Source: Penium margaritaceum (Eukaryota > Streptophyta > Zygnematophyceae > Desmidiales > Peniaceae). Taken from it: a stretch of 64,000 bases of DNA. The notes beneath the pieces were generated by a model. The model was not told where the DNA came from. It ran no database searches and worked only from the letters and a program-made list of their open reading frames with translations. The translations under genes were made by a program, and so were the position numbers. Position 1 is the first letter of the stretch. Each line of letters starts with the position of its first letter. Location of the stretch: the NCBI GenBank assembly GCA_023375785.1, contig SZWC01004879.1, positions 38,996 to 102,995 of the forward strand. Direction: 5' to 3'. This document shows, piece by piece, positions 22,625-35,538 of this stretch.

Positions 22625-25600
22625 GTGGCACGGTGTGGCTAATATGCACACCAAACAACCAAACTAGGCATATGTCACTGATCATGACTAGAGAATTTCA
22701 ATATGGGTGGTCAACGTTGACCAATCATAACACGAGTCACAAATGGTCAGGAGAGGAAACAATGCCATGGGAATATCGGTTCTCAACTACCAAGTACAAC
22801 AACCTTCAGTCAGTAGTAGCACGGTGTGGCTACCATGCACAATGACCGACCAAAATAGGCATATGTACTGCCTTTGACCAAAGAAATCCGCTGTGCGTGG
22901 TCAACGCTGACAACTCATAATACGAGTCACACATGGTCAGAGGGGGAAACAATGGTTTGGGAACACCAAGTATCACATAGCAATCACAAGGGGCTTCAAT
23001 ACGTTGTGGCACGGTGTGGAGACCATGCACGATGACCAACCAACTTAGGCATATGTCACTGACCATGCCCAAATGATGTCACTAAGTGTGGTAAACTTTG
23101 ACAACTCATAACACGGGTCACAAATGGTCAGGGTGGAAGGTAATGGTTCGTGAATACTAGTTATCAACTAGCAAGTACAAATACCTTCAATATGTAGTGG
23201 CACAATGTGGCTTCAATGCACGGTGACCAACCAAAGTATGCATATGTCACAAACCATGACCAAAAGAATTTAACTGTGCGTGGTCAATGTTGAATACGCA
23301 TAACATGAGGCACAAATGGTCAGAGGGGAAAACAATGGTTTGGGAACACTAGTTATCAACTTGCAAGTACAAGGACCTTCAACAAGCAGTGGCAGGGTAT
23401 GGCTAGCGTGCACAGTGACCAACCAAAGTATGCATACGTGACTAACTATGACCGAATAAGTCCACTATGTGTGGTCAACATTGACAACTCGTAACACGAG
23501 TCACAAATTGCAGAGGGAGAGACAATGGTTTAAGAAGCCTATTTATTGACTAGAAAGGACAAAGAACTTAAATACATAGTGGCACGGTGTGGCTAATATG
23601 CACACCAAACAACCAGACTAGGCATATGTAAGATGATGTCTAGAGAATTTCAATATGGGTGGTCAACGTTGACCAACCATAACACGAGTCACAAACGGTC
23701 AGGAGATGAAGCAATGCTATGGAAATATTGGTTCTCAACTACAAAGTACAACGACCTTCAGTGAGTAATAGCACGGTGTGGCTACCATACACAATGACCG
23801 ACCAAAGTAGGCATATGTACAGCCTTTGACCAAAGAAACCCGCTGTGTGTGGTCAACGTTGACATCTCATAATACGAGTCACAAATGGTCTGAGGGGGAA
23901 AGAATGGTCTGAGAACACCAAGTATCAAATAGCAAGCACAAGGGGCTTCAATACTTTGTGGTACGGTGTCGAGACCATGCATGATGACCAACCAAAGTAA
24001 GCATATGTCACTGACCATGACAAAATACTGTCACTAAGTGTGGTAAACATTGACAACTCATAACACGAGTCACAAATGGTCAGGGTGGAAGACAATGGTT
24101 TGTGAATACTAGTTATCGACTAGCAAGTACAAATATCTTCAATATGTAGTGGCACAATGTGGCTTCAATGCACAGTGACCAACCAAAGTATGCATATGTC
24201 ACCAACCATGACCAAAAGAATTTCACAGTGTGTGGTCAATGTTGAAAACACATAACACGAGTAAAAAATGGTCAGAGGGGAAAAAATGGGTTGGGAACAC
24301 TAGTTATCAACTAGCAAGTACAAAGACCTTCAACAAGCAGTTGCACGGTATGGCTAGCGTGCACAGTGACCAACCAAAGGATGCATACGTCACTGACTAC
24401 GACTGAATAAGTGCACTATGTGTGGTCAACATTGACAACTCATAACACAAGTCACAAATGGTCAGAGGGAGAGACAATGGTTAACAAGCCTATGTATTGA
24501 CTACAAAGGACAAAGAACTTCAATACGTAGTGATACGGTGTGGCTAATATGCACACCAAACAACCAAACTAGGCATATGTCACTGATCATGACCAGATAA
24601 TTTCAATATGGGTGGTCAACGTTGACCAACCATAACACGAGTCACAAACGGTCAGGAGATAAAACAATGCTATGGGAATATCGGTTCTCAACTACCAAGT
24701 ACAACGACCTTCAGTCAGTAGTAGCATGGTGTGGCTACCATGCACAATGACCGGCCAAAGTAGGCATATGTACTGCCTTTGACCAAAGAAATCTGCTGTG
24801 TGTGATCAACGTTGACAACTCATGTACGAGTCACAAATGGTCAGAGGGGGAAAAAAATGGTTTGGGAACACCAAGTATCAAATAGCAAGCACAAGGGGCT
24901 GCAATACGCTGTGGCACGGTAAGGAGACCATGCACAATGACCAACCAAAGAAGACATATGTCACTGACCATGACCAACTAATGTCACTAAGTGTGGTAAA
25001 CTTTGAAAACTCATAACACGAGTCACAAATGGTCAGGGTGGAAGAGAATGGTTTGTGACTACTAGTTATCAACTAGCAAGTACAAATACCTTCAATATGT
25101 AGTGGCACAATGTGGCTTCAATGCACAGTGACCAAAAAACGTATGTGTATGTCACTAACCATGACCAACAAATTTCACTTCATGTGGTCAACGTTGAAAA
25201 CGCATAACACGAGTCACAAATGGTCAGAGGGGAAAACAATGGGTTGGGAACACTAGTTATCGACTAGCAAATACAAAGACCTTCAACAAGCAGTGGCACG
25301 GTATGGCTAGCGTGCACAGTGACCAACCAAAGGATGCATACGTCACTGACAACGACCGAATAAGTCCACTATGTGTGGTCAACGTTGACAACTCATAACA
25401 CGAGTCACAAATGGTCAGAGGGAGAGACAATGGTTTGGGAAGCCTATGTATTGACTAGATTTGACAAAGAACTTCAATACATAGTGGCACGGTGTAGCCA
25501 ATATGCACATCAAACAACCAAACTAGGCATATGTCACTGATCATGACCAGATAATTTCAATATGGGTGGTCAACGTTGACCAACCATAACACGAGTCACA

Positions 25601-26435
25601 AACGGTCAGGGGAGGAAACAATGCTATGGGAATATCCGTTCTCAACTTCCAAGTACAACGACCTTCAGTCAGTAGTAGCACGGTGTGGCTACCATGCACA
25701 ATGACCGGCCAAAGTAGGCATATGTACTGCCTTTGACCAAAGAAATCCGCCGTGTGTGGTCAACGCTGACAACTCATAATACGAGTCACAACTAGTCAGA
25801 GGGGGAAACAATGGTTTGGGAACACCAAGTATCACTTAGCAAGCACAAGGGGCTTCAATACGTTGTGGCACGGTGTGGAGACCATGCACGATGACCAACC
25901 AAAGAAGGCATATGTCACTTACCAAGACCAAATAATGTCACTAAGTGTGGTAAACTTTGACAACTCATACCACGGGTCACAAATGGTCAGGGTGGAAGTT
26001 AATGGTTTGTGAATACTAATTATCGACTAGCAAGTACAAATACCTTCAATATGTAGTGGCACAATGTGGCTTCAATGCACAGTGAAAAACCAAAGTATGC
26101 ATATGTCACAAACCATGACCAAAATAATTTCACAGTGTGTGGTCAACGTTGAAAACGCATAACATGAGTCACAAATGATCAGAGGGGAAGACAATGGTTT
26201 GGGAACACTAGTTAACAACTAGCAAGCACAAAGTCCTTCTACAAGCAGTTGCACGGTATGGCTAGCGTGCACAATGACCAACCAAAGGATGCATACGTCA
26301 CTGACTACGACCGAATAAGTCCACTATGTGTGGTCAACATTGACAACACATAACACGAGTCACAAATGGTCAGAGGGAGAGACAATGTTTTAAGCCTATG
26401 TATTGGCTAGAAAGGACAAAGAACTTCAATACGTA
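22625..26435 (+). repeat. HOR array, alternating T1 and T3/T2 copies
   Basis: A starts at 22625 (T2), 23579 (T1), 24530 (T2) and 25484 (T2); intervals 951-954 bp. The E monomers before 22625 and 25484 share the private string TAGATTTGAC, also seen near 46150 and 48808. A T3 module lies at 24721-25483. No gene is supported. Confidence 0.9.
24721..25483 (+). repeat. T3 module, copy 3
   Basis: Markers: B starts GTAGCATGG; ACTCATGTACGAG; GGGGCTGCAATACGC; C starts GGTAAGGAGACC; D has CACTAACCATGACCAAC; E ends with CTAGATTTGAC. Full-length B to E unit. Confidence 0.8.
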
Positions 26436-27308
26436 GTGGCACGGTGTGGCTAATATGCACACCAAACAACCACACTAGGCATATGTCAGATGATGTCCAG
26501 AGAATTTCAATATGGGTTGTCAACGTTGATCAACCATAACACGAGTCACAAACGGTCAGGCGATGAAACAATGCTATGGAAATATTGGTTCTCAACTACC
26601 AAGTACAACGACCTTCAGTCAGTAGTAGCACGGTGTGCCTACCATGCACAATGACCGACCAAAGTAGACATATGTACTGCCTTTGACCAAAGAAATCCGC
26701 AGTGTGTGGTCAACGTTGACAACTCATAATACGAGTCACAAATGGTTAGAGGGGGAAAGAATGGTTTGGGAACACCAAGTATCAAATAGCAAGCACAAAG
26801 GGCTTCAATACGCTATGGCACGGTGTGGAGACCATGCACGATGACCAACCAAAGTAGGCATATGTCACTGACCATGACCAAATAATGTCACTAAGTGTCG
26901 TAAACTTTGACAACTCATAACACGAGTCACAAATGGTCAGGGTGGAAGGTAATGGTTTGTGATTACTAGTTATTTACTAGCAAGTACAAATACATTCAAT
27001 ATGTAGTGGCACAATGTGGCTTCAATGCACAGTGACCAACCAAAGTATGCACATGTCACAAACCATGACCAAAAGAATTTCACAGTGTGTGGTCAACGTT
27101 GAAAACGCATAACATGAGTCACAAATGGTTAGAAGGGAAAACAATGGTTTGGGACCACTAGTTATCAACTAGCAAGTACAAATACCTTCAACAAGCAGTG
27201 GCACAGTATGGCTAGCGTGCACAATGACCAACCAAAGGATGCACACGTCACTGAATGAGACCGAATAAGTCCACTATGTGTGGTCAACATTGACATCTCA
27301 TAACACGA

Positions 27309-28066
27309 GTCACAAATGGTCAGAGGGAGAGACAATGGTTTAAGAAGCCTATGTATTGACTAGAAAGGACAAAGAACTTCAACACGCAGTGGCACGGTGT
27401 GGCTAATATGCACACCAAACAACCAGACTAGGCATATGTCGGATGATATCCAGAGAATTTCAATATGGGTGGTCAACGTTGACCAACCATAACACGAGTC
27501 ACAAACAGTCAGGAGATGAAACAATGCTATGGGAATATTGGTTCTCAACTACCAAGTACAACGACCTTCAGTCAGTAGTAGCACGGTGTGCCTACCATGC
27601 ACAATGACCGACCAAAGTAGACATATGTACTGCCTTTGACCAAAGAAATCCGCAGTGTGTGGTCAACGTTGAAAACGCATAACCCGAGTCACAAATGGTC
27701 AGAGGGAGAGACAATGGTTTAAGAAGCCTATGTATTGACTAGAAAGGACAAAGAACTTCAACACGCAGTGGCACGGTGTGGCTAATATGCACACCAAACA
27801 ACCAGACTAGGCATATGTCGGATGATATCCAGAGAATTTCAATATGGGTGGTCAACGTTGACCAACCATAACACGAGTCACAAACAGTCAGGAGATGAAA
27901 CAATGCTATGGGAATGTCGGTTCTCAACTACCAAGTACAACGACCTTCAGTCAGAAGTAGCACGGTGTGGCTAACATGTACACTGACCGACCAAAGTAGG
28001 CATATGTACTGCCTTTTACCAAAGAAATCCGCTGTGTGTGGTCAACGTTGACAACTCAAAATACGA
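27309..28066 (+). repeat. 379-bp (two-monomer) tandem duplication
   Basis: The second half of E, all of A and the first half of B are present twice, offset by 379 bp (A at 27389 and 27768). At the join near 27662-27700 a B monomer switches within the core (GTCAACGTTGA, then AAACGCATAACCCGAGTCAC) to E, making a B/D/E chimera. The A copies share TCGGATGATATCC, a private variant. Confidence 0.87.
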
Positions 28067-28424
28067 TTCGCAAATGGTCAGAGGGGGAAACAATGGTTTG
28101 GGAACACCAAGTATCAAATAGCAAGCACAAGGGGCTTCAATACGTTGTGGCACGGTGTGGAGGCCATGTACGATGACCAACCAAAGTAGGCATATGTCAT
28201 TGACCATGACACGGTACTGTCACTAAGTGTGGTAAACTTTGACAACTCATAACACGGGTCACAAATGGTCAGGGTGGAAGGTAATGGTTTGTCAATACTA
28301 GTTCTTGACTAGCAAGGTACAAATACCTTCAATATGTAGTGGCACAGTGTGGCTTCAATGCACAGTGATAAACCAAAGTATGCATATGTCACAAACCATG
28401 AGCAAAAGAATTTCACAGTGTGTG

Positions 28425-28480
28425 GTGAACGTTGAAAACCCAGAACATGAGTCACAAATGGTCAGAGGGAGAGACAATGG
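28425..28480 (+). repeat. D/E chimeric monomer, 4-mer HOR
   Basis: The monomer starts as D (CACAGTGTGGCTTCAATGC near 28342), then after ACATGAGTCACAAATGGTCAG continues as E (AGGGAGAGACAATGG). One monomer is missing relative to the 5-mer, giving the 763-bp interval from 27768 to 28531. The switch is in the same core as the duplications. Confidence 0.87.
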
Positions 28481-30681
28481 TTTAATAAGCCTATGTATTG
28501 ACTAGAAAGGACAAACAACTTCCACACGCAGTGGCACGGTGTGGCAAATATGCACACCAAACAACCAAACTAGGCATATGTCAGATGATGTCCAGAGAAT
28601 TTCAATATGGGTGGTCAACGTTGACCAACCATAACACAAGTCACAAACGGTCAGGAGATGAACCAATGCGTTGGGAATATCGGTTCTCAACTACCAAGTA
28701 CAACGACCTTCAGTGAGTAGTAGCACGATGTGGCTCTCATGCACAATGATGGACCAAAGTAGGCATGTGTACTGCCTTTGACCAAAGGAATCCGTTGTGT
28801 GTGGTCAACGTTGACAACTCATAATATGAGTCACAAATTGTCAGAGGGGGAAAGAATTGTTTGGGAACACCAAGTATCAAATAGCAAGCACAAGGGGCTT
28901 CAATACGTTGTGGCACGGTCTGGAGGCCATGCACGATGACCAACCAAATTAGGCATATGTCACTAACCATGGCCAAATACTGTCACTAAGTGTGGAAAAC
29001 TTTGACAACTCATAACACGGATAACAAATGGTCAGGGTGGAAGGTAATGGTTTGTCAATACTAGTTATCGACTAGCAAGTACAAATACCTTCCATATGTA
29101 GTGGCACAATGTGGCTTCAATGCACAGTGACAAACCAAAGTATGCATATGTCACAAACCATGACCAAAAGAATTTCACAGTGTGTGGTCAACGTTGAAAA
29201 TGCATAACATGAGTCACAAATGGTTGGAGGGGAAAACAATGGTTTGGGAACACTAGTTATCAACTAGCAAGTACAAAGACCTTCAACAAGCAGTGGCACG
29301 GTATGGCTAGCGTGCACAGTGACCAACCAAAGGATGCATACGTCACTGACTACGACGGAATAATTCCACTATGTGTGGACAACATTGACAACTCGTAACA
29401 CGAGTCACAAATGGTCAGAGGGAGAGACAATGGTTAAATAAGCCTATGTATTGACTAGATAGGACAAAGAATTTCAATACGTAGTGGCACGGTGTGGCTA
29501 ATATGCACACCAAACAACCAGACTAGGCATCTTTGAGATGATGTCCAGAGAATTTCAATATGGGTGGTCAGCGCTGACCAACCATAACACGAGTCACAAA
29601 CGGTCAGGAGAGGAAACAATGCCATGGGAATATCGGTTCTCAACTACCAAGTACAACGACCTTCAGTCAGTAGTATCACGGTGTGGCTACCATGCACAAT
29701 GACCGACCAAAGTAGGCATATGTACTGCCTTTGACCAAATAAATCCGCTGTGTGTGGTCAACGTTGACAACTCATAATACGAGTCACAGATGGTCAGAGG
29801 GGGAAAGAATGGTCTAGGAACACCAAGTATCAAATAACAAGCACAAAGGGATTCAATACGTTGTGGCACGGTGTGGAGACCATGCACGATGACCAACCAA
29901 AGTAGGCATATGTCACTGACCATGACCAAATACTGTCACTAAGTGTGGTAAACTTTGACAACTCATATCACGAGTCACAAATGGTCAGGGTGGAAGATAA
30001 AGGTTTGTGAATACTAGTTATCGACTAGCAAGTACAAAAACCTTCAATATGTAATGGCACAACGTGGCTTCAATGCACAGTGACCAACCAAAGTATGCAT
30101 ATGTCACTAACCATGACCAAAAGAATTTCACAGTGTGTGGTCAACGTTGAAAACGCATAACACGAGTCACAAATGGTCAGAGGGCAAAACAATGGGTTAA
30201 GAACACTAGTTATTAGCTAGCAAGTACAAAGAACTTCCACAAGCAGTGGCACGGTATGGCTAGCGTGCATAGTGGCCAACCAAAGGATGCATACGTCACT
30301 GACTACGACCGAATAAGTCCACTATGTGTGGTCAACATTAACAACTCACAACACGAGTAACAAATCGTCAGAGGGAGAGACAATGGCTAAGAAGCCTATG
30401 TATCGACTAGAAAGGACAAAGAACTTCAATATGTAGTGGCACGGTGTGGCTAATATGCACACCAAACAACCAAACTAGGCATATGTCACTGATCATGACC
30501 AGAGAATTTCAATATGGGTGGTCAACGTTGACCAACCATAACACGAGTCACAAACGGTCAGGACAGGAAACAATGCTATGGGAATATCGGTTCTCAACTA
30601 CCAAGTACAACGACCTTCAGTCAGTAGTAGCACGGTGTGGCTACCATGCACAATGACCGACCAAAGTAGGCATATGTACTG

Positions 30682-30682
30682 N
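30682..30682. other. Single N at a HOR register break
   Basis: Monomer B is cut after CATATGTACTG and the sequence restarts in the last ~15 bp of E, so that two A monomers start only 260 bp apart (30436, 30696). A contig join is likely. Confidence 0.8.
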
Positions 30683-33353
30683 ACTTCAATACGTAGTGGC
30701 ACGGTGTGGCTAATATGCACACCAAACAACCAAACTAGGCATATGTCACTGATCATGACCAGAGAATTTCAATATGGGTGGTCAACGTTGACCAACCATA
30801 ACACGAGTCACAAACGGTCAGGAGAGGAAACAATGCTATGCGAATATTGGTTCTCAACTACCAAGTACAACAACCTTCAGTCAGTAGTAGCACAGTGTGG
30901 CTACCATGCACAATGACCTACCAAAGTAGGCATATGTACTGTCTTTGACCAAAGAAATCCGCTGTGTGTGGTCAACGTTGACAACTCATAATACGAGGTT
31001 CAAATGGTCAGAGGGGGAAAGAAAGGTTTGGGAACACCTAGTATCAAATAGCAAGCACTAGGGGCTTCAATACGCCGTGGCACGGTGTGGGAACCATGCA
31101 CGATGACCAACCAAAGTAGGCATATGTCACTGACCATGACGAAATAATGGCACTAAGTGTGGTAAACTCTGACAACTCAAAACACGAGTCACAAGTGGGC
31201 ATGGTGGACGGTAATGGTTTGTGAATACTAGTTATCGACTAGCAAGTACAAATACCTTCCATATATAGTGGCACAATGTGGCTTCAATGCACAGTGTCCA
31301 ACCAAAGTATGCATATGTCACGAACCATGACCAACACATTTCACTTCATGTGGTCAGCGTTGAAAACGCATAACACGAGTCACAAATGGTCAGAGGGGAA
31401 AACAATGGGTTGGGAACACTAGTTATCAACTAGCAAGTCCAAAGACATTCAACAAGTAGTGGCACGGTATGGCTAGCGTGCACAATGACCAACCCAAGGA
31501 TGCATACGACACTGAATACGACCAAAGAAGTCCACTATGTGTGGTGAGCATTGACAACTCATAACACGAGTCACAAATGGTCAGAGGGAGAGACAATGGT
31601 TTGGAAAGCCTATGTATCGACTAGAAATGACAAAGAACTTCAATACGTAGTGGCACGGTGAGGCTAATATGCACACAGAACAACCAAACTAGGCATATGT
31701 CACTCATCATGACCAGAGAATTTCAATATGGGTGGTCAACGTTGACCAACCATCACACGAGTCGCAAACGGTCAGGAGAGGAAACAATGCTATGGGAATA
31801 TCGGTTCTCAACTACCAAGTACAACGACCTTCAGTCAGTAGTAGCACGGTGTGGCTACCATGCACAATGACGGACCAAAGTAGGCATATGTACTGCCTTT
31901 GACCAAAGAAATCTGCTGTGTGTGGTCAACGCTGACAACTCATAATAGGAGTCATAGATGGTCAGAGGGAAAAACAATGGTTTGGGAAAACCAAGTATCA
32001 CATGGCAAGCACAATGGGCTTCAATACATTGTGGCGCGGTGTGGACACCATGCACAATGACCAACCAAAGTAGGCATATGTCACTGACCATGACCAAATA
32101 ACGTCACTACGTGTGGTAAACATTGACAACTAATAACACGGGTCACAAATGGTCAGGGTGGAAGGTAATGGTTTGTAAATACCAGTTACTGACTAGCAAG
32201 TACAAATACATTCAATATGTAGTGGCACAATGTGGCTTCGATGCACAGTGACCAACCAAAGTATGCATATGTGACAGACCATGACCAAAAGAATTTCACA
32301 GCGTGTGGTCAACGTTGAAAACGCATAACATGAGTCACAAATGGTCAGAGGGGAAAGCAATGGTTTGGGAACACAAGTTATCAACTAGCAATTACAAAGA
32401 CCTTCAACAAGCAGTGGCAGGGTATGGCTAGCGTGCACAGTGACCAACCAAAGGATGCATACGTCACTGTCTACGACTGCATAAGTCCACTATGTGTGTT
32501 CAACATTAGCAACTCGTAAGACGAGTCACAAATGGTCAGAGGGAGAGACAATGGTTTAATAAGCATATGTATTGACTATAGAGGACAAAGAACTTCAATA
32601 CACAGTGGCACGGTGTGGCTAATATGCACACCAAACAACCAGACTAGGCATATGTCAGATGATGTCCAGAGAATTTCAATATGGGTGTTCGGTTGACCAA
32701 CCATAACAAACGGTCAGGAGATGAAACAATGTTATGGAAAAATCGGTTCTCAACTACCAAGTACAACGACCTTCAGTCAGTAGTAGCACGGTGTGGCTAC
32801 CATGCACAATGACCGACCAAAGTAGGCATAAGTACTGCCTTTGACCAAAGAAATCTGCTGTGTGTGGTCAACATTGACAACTCATAATACAAGTCACAAA
32901 TGGTCAGAGGGGGAAAGAATGGTTTGGGAACACCAAATTTCAAATAGCAAGCACAACGGGCTTCAATACGATGTGGCACGGTGTGGAGACAATGCATTGT
33001 GACCAACCAAAGTAGGCATATGTCACTGACCATGACCAAATAATGTCACTAAGTGTGGAAAACTTTGACAACTCATAACACGAGTCACAAATGGTCAGGG
33101 TGGAAGATAATGGTTTCTGAATACTAGTTATCGACTAGCAAGTACAAACACCTTCAATATGTAGTGGCACAATGTGGCTTCAATGAACAGTGACCAACCA
33201 AAGTATGCATATGTCACGAACCATGACCAACAAATTTCACTTCATGTGGTCAACGTTGAAAACGCATAACACGAGTCAAAAATGGTCAGGGGAAAAACAA
33301 TGGCTTGGGAACTCTAGTTATCAACTAGCAAATCCAAAGACCTTCAACAAGTA

Positions 33354-33735
33354 GTGGCACAGTATGGCCAGCGTGCACAATGACCAACCAAAGGATGCAT
33401 ACGTCACTGAATACGACCGAAGAAGTCCACTATGTGTGGTCAACATTGACAACTCATAACACGAGTCACAAATGGTCAGAGGGGAAAACAATGGATTGGG
33501 AACACTAGTTATCAACTAGCAAATCCAAAGACCTTCAACAAGTAGTGGCACAGTATGGCCAGCGTGCACAATGACCAACCAAAGGATGCATACGTCACTG
33601 AATACGACCGAAGAAGTCCACTATGTGTGGTCAACATTGACAACTCATAACACGAGTCACAAATGGTCAGAGGGAGAGACAATGGTTTGGGAAGCCTATG
33701 TATAAACTAGAACGGATAAAGAACATCAATATGTA
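33354..33735 (+). repeat. 191-bp duplication, E/D chimera
   Basis: Monomer E starts at 33354 and 33545, both with the private variant CAGTATGGCCAGCGTGC. The first switches to the second half of D after CACAAATGGTCAG (GGGGAAAACAATGG) and is followed by a second E. The related block near 37 kb lacks the extra monomer, so it arose after the two blocks separated. Confidence 0.87.
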
Positions 33736-35007
33736 GTGGCACGGTGTGGCTAATATGCACACCAAACAACCAAACTAGGCATATGTCACTGATCATGACC
33801 AGAGAATTTCAATATGGGTGGTCAATGTTGACCAACCATAACACGAGTTACAGACGGTCAGGAGAGGAAACAATGCTATTTGAATATTGGTTCTCAACTA
33901 CCAAGTACAACGACCTTCGGTCAGTAGTAGCACGATGTGGCTACCAAGCACAATGACCGACCAAAGTAGGCATATGTACTGCCTTTGGCCAAAAAATCCG
34001 CTGTGTGCGGTCAACGTTGACAACTCATAATACGAGTCCCAAATGGTCAGCGGGGGAAATAATGGTTTGGGAACACCAAGTATCAAATAGCAAGCACACG
34101 GGGCTTCAATACGCTGTGGCACGGAGTGGAGACCATGCACGATGACCAACCAAAGTAGGCATATGTCACTGACCATGACCAAATGATGTCACTAAGTGTG
34201 GTAAACTTTGACAACTCATAACACGAGTCATAAATGGTCAGGGTGGAGGATAATGGTTTGTGAATACTAGTTATCGACTAGCAAGAACCAATACCTTCAA
34301 TATGTAGTGGCACAATGTGGCTTCAATACACAGTGACCAACAAAAGTATGCATAAGTCACGAACCATGACCAACAAATTTCACTTCATGTTGTCAACGTT
34401 GAAAACGCATAACACGAGTCACAAATAGTCAGAGGGGGAAACAATGGTTTCAAAATGCTATGTATCTTCTAGCAAGTACAAATATGTTTTGTATGTATTC
34501 GCACGGTGTGGCTACCGTGCACAATTACCTACCCAAGTAGGCATACATCACTGCTCATGACCAAAGAAGTTTCATGTGTGTGGTCAACATTCACAACTCA
34601 TAATACAAGTAAAAAATGGGCAGATGGAGAAACAATGGTTTGGGAATACTTGGTATCGACTAGCAAGTAGAAAGACCTTCGATAAGTGGTGGCACGGTGT
34701 GGCTACCATGCACAATGACCAACCAAAGCATTATTGTGTCACTGAATATCATAAATAGAGTTTCACTGTGTGTTGTGAACTTTCCTTCTTAGGGCTGATC
34801 AATCGGAGCAATGGTTGAGAGGTTATTCAAGCTCAGAGCTGCAAAATTTGACATTCTGTCTACGTCAAATTTTTATGAATAAACTAACTTTGTTATCATT
34901 CATAATTTTGAAAACTACCCTCTAATCTTACACCCCCTTATTTTATGCCCTTTACCCGTAGGAACCCTTATAATGTCATTTGGACATCATATGAACACCT
35001 TGCGAGT

Positions 35008-35062
35008 TGGCTTAGTGCTTATAGAGCTAGACTCTGGAGCAATAGGTCCTAGGTTTTAATCC
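35008..35062 (+). promoter_or_regulatory. tRNA-like Pol III A and B boxes, copy 2
   Basis: A box TGGCTTAGTGC (35008) followed by TATAGAGC, and B box GGTTTTAATCC (35052-35062), which is two changes from GGTTCGAATCC. The spacing is 44 bp, as in copy 1. The extra B-box change suggests no strong constraint on this copy. Confidence 0.6.
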
Positions 35063-35218
35063 TCGTATGCGCAATATAGAATAGGCTCGCGACCTGGGGG
35101 GGGTGGCCGTGTTGTGATACCTCAACTCTACCTTCGAGCCTAAGCCATGGGGGGGTAGGGGGGTGTCATAATGCGGTCGCAAATCTGTCCTCCAGGTCGT
35201 CCACGGAACATCCCTCTA

Positions 35219-35233
35219 GGGGGGGTGGGAGGG
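35219..35233 (+). other. Canonical G-quadruplex motif, copy 2
   Basis: GGGGGGGTGGGAGGG: four G3 runs with one-base loops (GGG-G-GGG-T-GGG-A-GGG), fitting the usual G4 pattern. A second tract, G7-TA-G6, lies at 35149-35163. Confidence 0.75.
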
Positions 35234-35347
35234 AGTATTTGAGTGAAGGCACCTACACGTGACAAATCAACAAAAACCGACCTGGTGTCAAAGGGAGAAA
35301 CCCTTTGCTATTTATGGACTAGCAAGTGCAAAGCCTTTCAACAAGTA

Positions 35348-35538
35348 GTGGACCGGTGTGGCTACCATGCACAATGACCATCCAGATTAGGCATGTGCCA
35401 CTTACCATGACCATTTAATTATACTATGTGTGGTCAACGTTGACAACCCATAATATGGGTCACGATTTGTCAGAGGGGGGAACAATGGGTTGGGACTACT
35501 AGATTCCAACTACCAAGTACAACAATCTTCAGTCAGTA
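35348..35538 (+). repeat. Diverged satellite monomer R, copy 2
   Basis: Same diverged monomer as at 10820. Its second dyad ACCCATAATATGGGT (35446-35460) pairs perfectly over 6 bp. It is followed directly by a regular monomer B at 35539. Confidence 0.82.

Larger units (their letters stand above)
26436..30435 (+). repeat. HOR array, T1 block with duplication and loss
   Basis: A starts at 26436, 27389, 27768, 28531 and 29484, all T1. Intervals 953, 379, 763, 953 and 952 bp: one HOR carries a two-monomer duplication and the next has lost one monomer through a D/E chimera, so 27389-28531 is 1142 bp, close to six monomers. The only open frames are inherent to the satellite. Confidence 0.92.
30436..34497 (+). 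repeat. HOR array, mixed T2 and T1
   Basis: A starts at 30436 and 30696 (separated by the N at 30682), then 31650 (T2), 32605 (T1) and 33736 (T2). The interval 32605-33736 is 1131 bp because of an extra 191-bp E/D monomer and a few short losses in A. The part from about 32.4 to 34.2 kb is closely related to 36.1-37.7 kb. No gene is supported. Confidence 0.9.
34820..35285 (+). mobile_element. tRNA-headed SINE-like insert, copy 2 (gap-free)
   Basis: About 465 bp. The first ~180 bp is AT-rich; the tRNA-like head is at 35008-35062; the tail is G-rich. TAGGCTCG (35082-35089) and CGAGCCTA (35135-35142) form a perfect 8-bp inverted repeat around a G8 run. CGACCTGG (35089 and 35278) and CCAGGTCG (35192-35199) form another. 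After the B box there is no TTTT run inside the insert, so a Pol III transcript would have no obvious stop there. No terminal repeats or target duplication are clear. Confidence 0.62.
34498..35538 (+). repeat. Composite cassette, copy 2
   Basis: X1 (34498-34688), X2 (from 34689), non-satellite insert (about 34820-35285), partial monomer and R (35348-35538). Same order and variants as copy 1, without the 60-bp addition and with no gap, so it is the best reference for the unit. Confidence 0.87.
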
